A stretch of DNA of 64,000 nt from Magnolia sinica (lineage: Eukaryota; Streptophyta; Magnoliopsida; Magnoliales; Magnoliaceae): the NCBI RefSeq assembly GCF_029962835.1, contig NC_080574.1:40726501-40790500 (forward strand). The letters are read 5' to 3'. The position numbers and the translations under genes are program-made. Below the pieces are notes generated by a model. The model searched no databases. It had not been told where the DNA came from and worked only from the letters and a program-made list of their open reading frames with translations. This document shows, one piece after another, positions 46,834-58,625 of this stretch. How positions within the stretch are numbered: the stretch's first letter is position 1; every line of letters starts with the position of its first letter.

Positions 46834-48281
46834 TTAAGGCTTTTCGGGCCTAACCGGAAGGGTTTTATCAATGATCTTCCCACTCCTAAGAGTGGTGATG
46901 GATTTAGCATGCCCCATCTGATTTGAAGAGCTGGGATCATTAATCTCGTATTGCGGTTCAGGATTGGGGAGAGGTTGTGCAGGAAGCATCCCCTTTTCTA
47001 TAACCGTCATACGAGAATCTATCTTTTGCATAAAATCTATAATTCCCCGCATTGCCTGAGCCAGCTCTTGTATGGGATTTTGAACCGGTTCCTCTTGAGG
47101 TTTCACTTGATTTGGATTTTGATTGAAGAAACCTGGAGGAGTCGCCGTTTGTCCATTCCTCCAACTAAAGTTTGGATGATTTTTCCAGCCAGGATTGTAT
47201 GTATTGGAGTTAGGTCCAGTAAAAGGTCTTTGATAGTTATTTACGGCATTGGCTTGTTCATTTAACACTCCTTGAAAGGCAGGTAATGTAGGACAGTTTT
47301 CAGTTGTATGAATGTTGCAATCACAGATGCCGCAAACAATTTCATTGACCTTATCCTTCTTTCCTTCCATGGCCTCAACTTTCCTTATGAGTGTATTCAC
47401 TTTACACTTGAGATCATGCTCTTCTTTCAAGAGATATAATCCACCTTTCTCCTTTAATTGAGTTGGCTTAGACGTGGTGTTCGCCATTGGGTAATAGTCC
47501 CATGATTGTGTTTTTTCAGCCAGACTGTCGAGGTAGTCCCATACCTCGTTGACATCTTTATTAATGAACTCTCCATTACACATTGTCTCGACCATTTGGC
47601 GCATGGAAGATGTCAGTCCATCATAGAAAAAATTTGTAATGCGCCACGTTTCAAATCCGTGTTGTGGGCATGAACTGACTAAATCTTTGAACCTTTCCCA
47701 ACATTGGAAGAATGTTTCATCTTCCTTTTGGGCAAAGTTCATGATTGCTTTCCTGAGGGTAATCATTTTATGATGTGGGAAGAATTTTTTTATGAATTCC
47801 CTCTGCATGTCGTTCCACGTGCCAATGGATCTAGGACGCAGTGAATGTAACCACGTCTTATCTTTCTCTTTTAAGGAAAAAGGAAAGAGTTTCAGCCTAA
47901 TTGTATCCTCAGATACATTAGGAAAACATAATGTAGCTATAATCTCATCGAACTCTTTCAAATGTAAATATGGACTCTCTGATTCAAGTCCATGAAATTT
48001 GGGAAGGAGTTGGATAACTCTTGGCTTGATGTCCATTTGTCCCGTGTTTTCAGGAAAAATCATGCATGAGGCGTACTCACTCCCGCCGGTTGTAGATAAT
48101 CTCGTAAAGTACGAGGCGGGGGTGCCTGTTGCACCTCATTCTCATCTTGGGTATCCTCCACCCTTGGTGGAAGTAGAGGAGGTTGGTCTTCAGCCATAAC
48201 TTCAGTTAACTCAGGGAATTTCGAGCGGTGTTTAGTCCTGCAATGGATAGTCAACCCCTCAACCAATCCTCCTTCAGTCAA
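46834..48281 (-). pseudogene. Athila gag, one frameshift
   Basis: Two frames: 48281-48060 with RTLRDYLQPAGVSTP, then 48063-46834 with RVIQLLPKFHGLESESPYLH, the capsid part (WNDMQREFIKKFFP, FAQKEDETFFQCWERFKDL), and a CX2CX4HX4C zinc knuckle (CGICDCNIHTTENC). They overlap at ATGA near 48063, best explained by loss of one base. Gag forms the particle that packs the RNA. Confidence 0.88.
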
Positions 48282-49052
48282 GAGACGTCGAGTGTTGTCA
48301 CAGGCTCACTTGGGCATGGAACACTCGCAGCCCTCAATCAAATTCAAACTCTAATCCTAAGAAAGGAAAAGAAAATCTAAAAAGAAAGAGAGGGAGAGTT
48401 GGAAAGAAATTACCAAATTGAAGCCCCTAAGTTAAGGACCTGCAAAATAAAAACAAAATAAGTTAGATTCTAAAAGAAGAGGAACAATCCTTTTAAAAGA
48501 AAGGTAGCAGTAAACTAATTTCTAAAAGAAAGTGGAAACTTCTAAAATAAATTAGGAAAGTCCTAAACTAGAAAGTAAATTACTAAAAGAGAACTGGAAA
48601 ATAGAAAGTAGAGAAGGAGCTTACCGAATTAGAAATTTCTATTTTAAAGGCCTACAAAATAGGAAGGTTAGTTTCTAAACAAAAATTCTAAAAATAAATT
48701 AGGAAACAAATTAGATTTTAAAAGAGTTAAAATTAGAAAGTTACTAAAATAGAAAGTTAATTTCTAAAAAGGGAAAGAAATAACCTAATTTCTAAAAATA
48801 AACTATTTCCTACAGAAGGGAGGATACTAGAATTAGAAAATTTCTAAAATTTAAACCCTAATTCTAAAAATAGGAAAAAGTAGAGAGATTAGGAAGGAAT
48901 TACCAATTGAGAAACTTATGTCAAAATACTATAAAACAGGAAACAAGTTAGTTTTGAACTCAAATAGAAATAAATAAAAAACTAAGGTTAGTAAAATCCT
49001 AATCTTAAACTAATCCTAAAACCAATTAATTTCAGAGAATCGTAACCGTCAG
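48282..49052 (-). other. Athila leader with AATTAGAAA repeats
   Basis: Between primer site and gag. About 48430-49000 is full of short imperfect repeats of TTTCTAAAA/AATTAGAAAGT on an A/T-rich base. No ORF. Confidence 0.6.
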
Positions 49053-49070
49053 TCCCCGGCAACGGCGCCA
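49053..49070 (-). other. Primer binding site, tRNA-Asp type
   Basis: Minus strand TGGCGCCGTTGCCGGGGA, six bases from the 5' LTR. This is the usual Athila primer site, complementary to a plant tRNA-Asp 3' end. Confidence 0.88.
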
Positions 49071-49076
49071 AAAACT

Positions 49077-51257
49077 TGTTCACTCCCCAAGTATAGGGTT
49101 GTGATGTAGTAATAAACTCGGTAAGACCGAGGTCGAATCCACAGGGACTGAAACTTGTACGTTTCCTGAAATTAGGTAGAAATAGAACTAGCCTAAGATG
49201 TAATCAAAATCAAATGTAAATTTAAGGAATAATTATGGAATAATTATCTAAAACTTAAGGAATTTAGAGAAAGGAAACTAGGGATTCAGAGGATCCACTT
49301 GTAGAGATCAGGGAGATCTTATGCCTGCATCAGGAATCATGGAAATCAAACTGAACTTACTTGATTTAGTCTTCACGAGATGAATGGTATATGAATTAGA
49401 ATCGATTCCATCACCAAACCATACCCAGGAGACAAAGTTAACAACAGAATTAAACTAATCACCAACCAATCAACATGCTATGAAGGTTAGGAAGGGTATT
49501 ATCATCCAACCATGCCCAGGAGACAATGGTGAACAACAGGGCCTCCTGACATCATAAACATTAAAAGAGAAAAAGAAATATTCAAAGCCATTGCAAACCC
49601 ATTGTAATTTTAGTCACAACAGACCATTAAAGACTGAGAAAATATTCCTTTAATAATCAACTTAAAATCAAATTCAGTTCAGAAAATTAAACGCATAGAA
49701 TAGACTCTCCCATCTCGCTACAGGCTTCACCTCTTAGCCCTAGCTAAGAGGTTTAGCCACACATGAATGGGCTGAATAAAACAACAAAATAAAAATAAAA
49801 AAGAAAAGAAAAGAACAAGAAGGAAAGAGAGAAAACCCGCTTCACGTTCCAGCCAAAACAAGCAAGTGACAAGCTTTCCTTGCCAAACTCTTCCTGTCTT
49901 CTCGTTCTCCAAGCCAAGCCCCTGGTGCTCACGTCCAAAAAACTCCCCTTTTAATGCTTTCTCCCTCCTGTTTTATAGAAGACCCCCTGTACAACTTCAC
50001 TCCAAGTTTCCCTCCCGCACCACGAAAGCTTTCGCAATTTGTTTACGTAACTGAGTTCGTAAGCGTAGCAAAAGCGCAAAATGACTTGCGTTTGGAGTGT
50101 ATTTACGGCGTGATATCGACCTACCTGACAATTCTGAAATCTTGGCTAGGGTATTGGCCTCCCTGTAGACACATTAGACGGTCTGGATCACTCAAAATGT
50201 TAATGATCGTGACCCACTACCTCCCGCAAATCCCGGATTCGACCGGATGCGGAAACAGAGCCTGCGCAAAGAGGAGTTCGCTGACGAGTTGGTGGTGCCC
50301 CACAGAGGTATTTTCGGAGAAATCCACCCCGTCCATTGGATTCAGGATGAAATTTCGGTCAAGAATGGGTGGTTTTGAACGTCCATTCACGAGGCCCAAA
50401 GAAGAAATCATGCCAAAATTCATTTTGAACGTTGCAGGAGCGCCTGTTTGTGGCCTCTGTATCGTGCACATGTGCACGCTTGGGTGTAAAATTTTAGCAA
50501 GGTTTTATAGTATTTGAGGCCCTCTACACGATGGATGGCTTGGATCATCCGAAAAATTACACTGTGGGGCCCACTACCGTCCGCAAAACGGACGTCGTCC
50601 GTCCGTTACGCAGCGCGAAACTGCTGCTGCCGTTTTTAGAAACAGGCGCGGGTCAGCGCCTGCTGACCCGCTGACTCGGTTCGGTGCGCGGCGGGAGCGT
50701 GTGTACGTTTTGTACACACGCTGTACATATGGGGCCAATTGTGATGTATATGTAAGATCTGATCCATCCATTTGTTTTGTCAGCTCATTTAATGAGTTGA
50801 GCCTAAGATTGAAGCATTTTCAGATACCAGGCGGGCCCCAAATTACTGATTTATGGGCTGATCTATCTGTTGGGTCACTTCTAGAGGGATCCAATGGCTG
50901 AAATTTGACGTGTACGGTTAATTTATGGCCCTCAGGCCATGTATGAAGTTTTGAGTCGAACAGATGATGGAAACCCAGTGATCTTGCATTTTGGCTGACT
51001 TCTAGGCCGCTTGAGCTTCAATTTCTCGATTTTCGCGGATCCCTGGCATATAATTCCGTAGATCTTGGTCCCCTAGAGTCCGTCCCTTGCCTTGGTACAT
51101 TCTGAACGTTAAATCCATGCTTTTAGCATCCCGATCCAGTCTCAGCTCGCAATTCCACCTTGCAACACAAACATGATTAAAATGGGTTATTAAACGGTAC
51201 CATGTTCATAAATTCAGGTAATAACTGGGTCTGATATGCAATATTCGACCCTCAACA
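49077..51257 (-). repeat. 5' LTR of Athila (2181 bp)
   Basis: Same ends as the 3' LTR. It has an extra segment of about 45 bp (around 50597-50640, starting near CGTCCGTCCG). As 5' LTR it would hold the promoter. Confidence 0.95.
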
Positions 51258-51529
51258 TTTATTTGTCATCCAAACTGTTCATAAGATCAAAAATACATGG
51301 ATGAATGGAAAACACAAATATCATCTTGATCTAAAACTTCTATGGGCCCCAAAGAACTTTTCAATGGTAGACTTAAATTCACACTGTTTCAGGTATTGTG
51401 GTGCACTTGAACTTTTTATATGATTAATTTTTGGTTTAAAGCACTAAAATTATATGATAAAATGGATGGTCGGATTTGATAAAATGTATGAATGACGGTG
51501 GGCCCCACAAAGTTTACTCAGTACGCTCA
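51258..51529. mobile_element. Foldback element FB-i, right part
   Basis: Resumes with TTTATTTGTCATCCAAACTG and runs through TTGATCTAAAACTTC, CAATGGTAGAC, the arm ATGACGGTGGGCCCCACAAA and the terminus GTTTACTCAGTACGC, inverse of the left end at 39185. Joining the two parts gives one ordinary copy of about 450 bp. Confidence 0.82.
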
Positions 51530-51790
51530 GGCCCTGTTTGGGCAAACGGCTTTGGGTGTAATAAGGGTATGGAATTACTGTGTCAGGTGCCTTTATTGTT
51601 GTCAGTGGATGGTCTGCTGCTTTGGGTGTAGACGCTAATCCCATACCCAGCGACCTGACCGTTTGGGTGTTGTGGTATTACATCCATCCCACCAACTGCA
51701 AGCGTTTGGGTAACCGAGGAATTGTTTCCACAAACCCATAATACCACTGTTATGATGTTTGGGTGTGGAAACAGATTGGCTACTCCCCCT
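51530..51790. other. Repeat with GTTTGGGTGT words, possible PIF/Harbinger end
   Basis: Starts GGCCCTGTTTGGGCAAACGG and holds five TTTGGGT(G/A) words in about 260 bp. It may be the downstream end of the transposase-bearing element at 52071, but I find no matching CCAAACAGGGCC end on the other side. Confidence 0.4.
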
Positions 51791-52070
51791 GACACCAGCC
51801 ATTGGCTGGTGCTCGGTCCTCTGTGGGCTCCACTATGATGTATGTGTCATTTTTATGGCGGGTGTACTAGGCCCCACCACATCTCTTTTTTATTAATAAA
51901 TGCCTACCACTTATAAAACTAGTGCTGCATTTTGTATTCCTCATGTAGCGTTATTGAAATGAGATGTTTATGGTGATACTGATTGTGAAATAGACATTTT
52001 CTATGTAGCTCAGATAATGACCAAAATGTATCTTTAAAATAAAAGGACCCTATGTAGTCCTACTATTTGT

Positions 52071-53456
52071 TTACACGTCTGTCGACATTCGCTCCGCAAT
52101 ATGATCTCGAACATCAATCCACGCAGATTTCTCCTGTTGTGTCGTTTGCGCTAGCCACTGCTGCTCATCTATTGTTGATACCTCATTTGGTGTAGGATTG
52201 CTCTCTGCATCCCCCACGGTTATACTAGCATCCTCCAAATCTTGTCCAATTTCATCTTCTTGACGAATGAAATTATGTAGTATACAACAAGTTACTACAA
52301 TCTTAACCTCGGTTTCAAATGGATATTGCGTAGCTATCTTCAAGATAGGAAACCACCCCTTCATTACCCCAAAATAATGTTCAACTCCATTTCGCAATTG
52401 CGCGTGTCGGTAATTTAACAGCTCCTTATTCATGGGTGCTCTCTCGGTTCGATATTCATGTAGGTGGTATCGAACTCCGCGATAAGGTGCCATGAACCCA
52501 GGTGAGTGAGTGTATCCTGCGTCGACGACGAAATATTTTCCTACATTGCATAAGAGTTAGGGTGATGGGGGTTAGTGTATTGAGAATGATGTTTAGGGTG
52601 AAGAATATTATATGTTATGGATGAAGAAACAATTACCGTTTGGTACAATTAGTGGATCATCAGTTCGGGTCAGAGCATTATGTAGGACCCGTGCATCCGA
52701 AGTGGAACCCTCCCATCCAGCTAGCACGTATAAGAATGTCATGTTAGAAGAACAAGCAGCAAGTACATTCTAAGACATGATACCTTTTCGATTGCGAAAG
52801 CTTGGGTGTTGGGATGATTCCACATGAGCGGGAATATGCGTCCCGTCTATTACACCAACACAATCCTATCCTCGATGACATCCAATTTCACTTATAAGAT
52901 AATATGACAGATATTAGCTTATTTCAAAATCAAAACGGAAAATGGCATCCCGTGATGAAAATGTTAGCTGGAAATAAGTTTGTCAGTAAGGATTCGATTG
53001 AATCTCCGAGGGGGTCTCAGTACCCGCCTGCTTAACAAAATCAGGGTACAAGGACACTCGCATTTAGGACATGATGAAAGTGACAACTTACCGTTTCACC
53101 TGAATGTATGAATCTATGTCCTATCACATGATTACGCACATTATGTCCTATGGTATGGAGGAAGATAACTAGTTGCTCTTCAAGACTAACGTGTCGAGTA
53201 TCACATAGGTGTGTTCTCTCACGCAGTACGTTACATAATGAGAAAAAACCTTGTCGTTTTATCCTCAACTGCACAAAATAATCACTGTCACTTGCACGCA
53301 CGATTGAGTTTATAAACCTTGCTCGCTCGTCATCCCCTTGACACGCCAGTTCTCTTAACATATAGTGACGGTAATATTCACCAACAGTAGCTACGTTGTT
53401 GCCACAGCTTGGACCACCATGGTCTCTGCTACTTCTGAGTCATCATCGTTATCCAT
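52071..53456 (-). pseudogene. PIF/Harbinger transposase (HARBI1-like), decayed
   Basis: Begins at an ATG (53454-53456) with MDNDDDSEV, then a frameshift near 53393. The N-terminal DNA-binding part follows (SLEEQLVIFLHTIGHNVRN and SGETVSCHF). Next come GVIDGTHIPAH (first D, about 52825), GWEGSTSDARVL (second D, about 52700), an apparent intron near 52540-52637, then AGYTHSPGFMAPYRG and NGVEHYFGVMKGWFP (the E). The last 140 codons (52493-52071) are open. In-frame stops occur near 52770 and 52980. It could be the family that once moved the MITEs in the window, but that link is untested. Confidence 0.8.
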
Positions 53457-54304
53457 CTCTTAAATCTCATCTACACTTGCGAATACAAGATACTATGTGA
53501 TCACCTTTAATAGCCTCATTTCAAACTTCTAATTAAGCACGTAAACCCTTATGTGGCCCCATAGAGTATAACGAAAATGCTCAACAAATATACAGTGGGT
53601 ATTGAAAAATTGTATACCAAAAATGAGTAAAGAGTTTAAAGCTCATAGATTTTTTTTTTATGATTTTAATCTATCACACTTTTTCTTTTTACATAGACAA
53701 TTTCTAAAATTTCAATTATTAAGCAGCAAGTCTTTGATCATGACATGTTCTCGGTGGATGGGAGAAGCTAAGAATGATATCCAGCCATTGGTCATAGCCG
53801 CCACAACATATGGAGACATCCATGATAATATGTAAGTAGGGAAACATGCATATACAAGGAAGATATGATATGTACCGTAGATGTTTAGAAACATGCATGT
53901 ATAGGGAAGAAGGGTTTTGAAACGTGTGCATGATTTCTGTAACATAAATCAGGTCCATGTTGCTGTGCACTGCCATTGACCAAAGTCAAATTCCATTATG
54001 TAAAAGAGTCTTACTTTACTTAGTGTGGGTCCCAGCATTTCTAAAACCTTACTTGTTGCAATCTCACAGGGCTAAATTATCATAGATTGCATTTAATTTA
54101 GCATGAAAACATAGTGCATCTATCTATAAATGAATTATAAATTAAAATCGCAATGCATGAAAGCAGAGTTCTCTTACTTATGGCAAGTACAGGATCTGTG
54201 CTCAAATGTAAACTGAAATATATCTGCCAATCTGCAGGAAATTAAACACCTGGGGCCACCCTGAAGTCTATATTATACTTAATGAAATTAGATGATGACA
54301 CAGA
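53457..54304. other. Intergenic, no gene seen
   Basis: AT-rich with short ORFs on both strands that overlap one another. The AAAAT that forms the E3 target duplication ends this stretch. Confidence 0.6.
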
Positions 54305-55249
54305 AAAATTGTAAGACCCGTATTCTAGCCCGTACCGTCCCGTAGGCTTCCGTGGTCCTCCTGGTAGAATTTCGGCGACCCGCGATCTTTTATTGGCAGT
54401 TGCGTGCGACCCCGAGTGGTATCCCGTATTCCAGAGTCAGCTCGACCCGAGACCTATACCCTTGCGACCGCACAGTCGCTGCGATTCCGACGCCGCGTCT
54501 CGCTCCCCGAGGCGATACTCAGGCCAGGAAATGTGGGCCCGCGTTCGGTTCGAGAAAACACCGCGCCTCGCAATTTCCAAGAGAATCTCTAGCCTAAATG
54601 TCACATCAATCATTAATCAAGTCTAAGTACATAACCTTACTTAGTCACTCCCTTTTCACCAACAAGGCATGGCACCCACTTCTTTTTCACCCAAAAGTCA
54701 ACATGCACCATCCCTCTCTCCCATCACCCATCTCTTTCTCACTCCTCTCTCTCTCTCTCTCATTCTCTCTCTCATTTTTTCCAAGCATGGAACCGTCCAT
54801 GGCATTCCATGGGAGAGAAACTAGTGTGGCCCCCCTTCCTACCACTCAATCCAACCCTTGGATCATCATCTCAACCGTCGAAATTGTTCTCTTGGGGTTC
54901 TAGATTGCATAGGCAGAAGAAGGAATAGAAGATCTAAGGTGGGTGCTCATTTCTTTCTCCTTCTCGTTTTTTTGTGATGTGTGGCCCACTTGGATGAACC
55001 CCACCTTGAGGTATGTTTTATCCAAACCGTACAAGTCATGTGGACTTTATCTTATAATGGTGGAAACACATAAATATCAAGTTGATTCAATTATGGTGGG
55101 CGACGTTCATGTGGGACCCAACTTGGTGACACGTGGGCCACCTACACGTGGGACCCACCATGATGATTGTGTTATATTCAGACTGTCTAACGTCCAGGGG
55201 ACGTTGGACAGGGAGTGCTAACGTGGTGTGCGTGTACTGACACGGTGGT

Positions 55250-57080
55250 GCACTAACAACCAAAGAGAGGAAGAAGAATAGTATTTTAAGGTGGGCCACT
55301 CATGTAGGCCCCACCTTGATGTATGTAATAAATCCACGCCGCCCATTTCACTTCTCATCTCATTTTAGGCGTTGAGCCAAAAGATGAGGCTGATCTGACA
55401 ATCAAGCGGGCCATACCGTAGGAAATGGTAATTTTTACCGTTGAAAACTCACCCAACGATTCTACACGCTGAAAAATACTCAATATTGATCTTGCTTGGT
55501 CAATATTGAGCCGTGAGATGCAATGGTCAGGATAGATTTTCCTGATGAGGGCCCCACCTAAGAAATTCCCTAGAAAATTGGATTTAGAAAAAAAAAAAAA
55601 AAACACAAAACCAAGAGGCAGCGCTGTCAGAAGACTGCATGGGCGGGCGGAGGCCTGGCTGGACCTCACGGCTCCAGCCGTGGGCCCCACGTGATGCATT
55701 TTGAACATCGAAACCGCGCATTTGATGGGTCCTCATGGACCAGCCGTCCATCCCAAAAATTAGCTGTATACGGAACTCAGGTGGGCCATACCATCTAAAA
55801 ACATGTGTTAACATGCCTAAAAATATAAAATCATCTAGTGGGGCCTTCTTGAGTTTTGGATGTGATTGAATCTTGGTTTGGACCCCTAATTATATGGGAC
55901 ACCTATAATGGACGGAGTGGATCTGATTAATGTGGGTCCCACCTAGTATAAAAAAAAAGAAAAAAAAAAAAAATATATATATATATATATATGCATGCAT
56001 GTACATTGACGTCCAGACTCTCTGGACGTCCAACGTTAAGTAGGGAGGGTCCCATTGGCCCCAATGGTGGACCCTACCATGATGTATGTTCTACATCCAT
56101 GCCATTCATTTAATAGGTCCCCTTTTTTGATACGTTGGTTCTAAAAATCAGTCATAAAACGTTCTCGTATGACCCACACCATCACCTTTCATGCGGTGGT
56201 ATGTCAAGCCACATGGAATCAACTGCTGGGGTCCACATGCAGCTTGGATCCACCTGAAACTCGGTTTGGACCCTTAAATTGGTGGGACACACACAATGAG
56301 TGGGTTGGATTTGTGAACTACATCACGGTGGACCCCCAGGACCACATAACCATACCAAAAAATAAAATTTGGTGGACAAATAAATATTACAGTGGGCTAA
56401 AGGCCCACGTGACCTTATAAACTGGTTGTATGGTAAGTAAACATTGCAGTGGGCCCCTGGCCCATGCGACTTTATCAACAGATTGGATGCAAGTAAACAT
56501 TCTAGTGGGTCCCATGATCGTGTGACCCTATCATCAGGTTGAAAAAATAAATAAATAAATAAATAAATGCTATAGTGGGCCCCATGTCTGTATGACCTTA
56601 TCAACAAGTTGGATGCAAATAAATATTACAGTGGGCCCTAGGCCCATGTGACCCTATGACCAGTTTGGATAAAATAATAATAATAAACATCATGTTGGCC
56701 CCGGTTTGGATGGACAGTATGTTGGGCCCTAGGTTGGGTGGAAAGTAAACATTTTGGTGGGTCTTGCTTAAGACCCATTTATGTATGTTTTGTGTCCACA
56801 ATTGTGGACCTCCATCACAGAATATGTGACTTATCTATACCTTCCATCCCTATGGGACCCACCATGATGCATGTGTTTCATCCAACCGTCCAACCATTTT
56901 TTTTAGAAAATGATTTTTAGGTTTGGGACGAAAATAAGACAGATTTATTTATCAAGTAGACCATAGTGCACGGTGAGGATTGAACGACTATCTTTGAAAT
57001 CTTTGAGATCTTAGGATTAGATTGAATGAGAAATAAATGTCATGGCGGGCCTTGAAAATTTTAGTAGTAGAAATCATTAT
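55250..57080. repeat. Foldback-type arms and cores within E3
   Basis: At least four blocks with TGGGCCCCACCTTGATGTAT, GGGACCCACCATGATGCATG, TTTTATCCAAACC and AACATTGCAGTGGGCCCC. From 56380 to 56760 there are about six tandem units of about 60 bp with GTAAACATT..AGTGGGCCC and CCATGTGACC. Confidence 0.6.
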
Positions 57081-57109
57081 CACCATTTATATTTGAGTGT
57101 GGCTCATTT

Positions 57110-58625
57110 GATATACACGTGGCCATGTGGTGTGGCCCACTTACCATATTTATGGCCCATTGTTAAGGCCCACCTTGTTATATACGAGGTCCCTGTGATG
57201 CGGCCCATTAGATGTATTTGGGGCTCATGGGTCGAGGCCCAATATGATGTATATAAGGACCTTTTCAATGTGTGATTCCGCCATGATAAATGCATTGTAT
57301 ACCCACACCGTCTACCTGACTTGATGGCGCAGGGCCCACTTGCTGCATGTGCTGGGCCTGCCTACACTGTACAGGTCCACCATGCTGTGTGTACTTCACC
57401 CACACCGTCCACTTGTGCGGCCCGCCTAGATGTTTGTATTTGGTATCCACCCCGTCCATAATGTTGGGATAGTGCTGGACAATGTTTGGTTGGCGCCGAT
57501 TTACATGGATATGTTTGTACCAGTGCGAATCATCATACGTGGGCCATGGGTGTAGTGATACACATATTATACCTACAACTATTGAAATGATTTTTGGTGC
57601 GGCCCATGTAAAGAGGCCCACCTTGATGTATTAGTGCGGCCCATTGCGACGTATTTCTGGCCGTATGGCGTGGCCTATCGTGATATATTTCCGATCCATT
57701 TATTGAGGCCCGACTTGAATTGCATGAGGCCCATTGGTGCGGCCCAATGATGCGACCCACCATGATGTGTATATTAGGCCCAATGGTAAGGCCCAGTGTA
57801 TCGACCCACCGTGATGTGTAGGCCCACGTGCTATATGTGTAAGGCCCACCTGTGATGACTGTTTGAGGCCCACTTGTTGGATATTTGGGCCCATCTTATG
57901 TTTGACTCTATGTGGACCACTCCTTGGGAGCAATGTTGGTTAAATGTCCACATTGCTGGGCAGTGATGGTTAGATGTCCACATTGTGACCCTTCCTTAGG
58001 CCTTATCAGGCCCATTCTCATCATTCTCTTAGTGGGTCAACCCAAATAAGTGGGCCCCATTTACTATGGACGGATGGCTCCATGCTACCAGATTTGATAT
58101 AACCATGGCCGAGGGCTGATCTTTATATTATGAATGATCAGATGCTCATCTATGGATCCAGTCTTGTCTATGTGACCAGTCATCGGTGTTGATTATCGAG
58201 GCTGATTGTCGGTGCTAATTATCGATGTAGATTATCGGTGTCGATTTGTCGAGGTCGATTGTATTGGCCGGTTCCGATTGTCGAGGCCGATTCTGAGTAT
58301 CGAATTCGATTGCCAATGCCGATTGTCGAGACCTACATGATGTATATGTGAGCCGTAGTTGAGGGCCATTGTGATATGTATTAAGCCTATGATGCATGGT
58401 CCATTTAATGTATTCAAGACCCATGTGTAGGGCCCACATGTCCTGTGTTTGAGGCCCATGGGCAAGGCCCATTGTGATGTATTCATGGCCCATAGACAAG
58501 GCCCATTGTGATATGTATTAGACCCATAAGCAGGGTCCACCTGTTGTGTATATGTGGCCCTTGAGTAAGACCCATTGTGTTGTATATTAGGCCCTTGTGT
58601 GAGGCCGTGGGCCCATTATAAGTTT
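57110..58625. repeat. Tandem arrays of GGCCCATTGTGATGTAT units in E3
   Basis: Many units of about 30-35 bp with GGCCCA(C/T)TGTGATGTAT and GAGGCCCA. They correspond in reverse to the array in E1 at 27740. Split near 57930-58330 by other E3 sequence and the 58185 array. Confidence 0.68.
58185..58345. repeat. Short tandem array GATTGTCGAGGCC / GATTATCGGTG
   Basis: Eight to ten units of about 17-18 bp: GGTGTTGATTATCGAGGCTG, GATTGTCGGTGC, GATTATCGGTGTC, GATTTGTCGAGGTC and so on. A few more units lie at 58676-58710. Confidence 0.78.

Larger units (their letters stand above)
39367..51257 (-). mobile_element. Complete Athila-type Ty3/gypsy retrotransposon with broken genes
   Basis: Two LTRs (39367-41505 and 49077-51257), TSD TTTAT on both sides (39362-39366, 51258-51262), a tRNA-Asp-type primer site, a purine tract, and gag-pol on the minus strand. 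RT wording ([43 protein letters not shown]) is Athila. The order is protease, RT, RNase H, integrase, as in Ty3/gypsy. The coding frame has at least four frameshifts and several stops, so the element cannot make its own proteins. Between integrase and the 3' LTR lie about 1.4 kb with no env-like ORF. By hand count the LTRs differ at about 40 positions plus three indels, roughly 2 percent. Confidence 0.95.
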
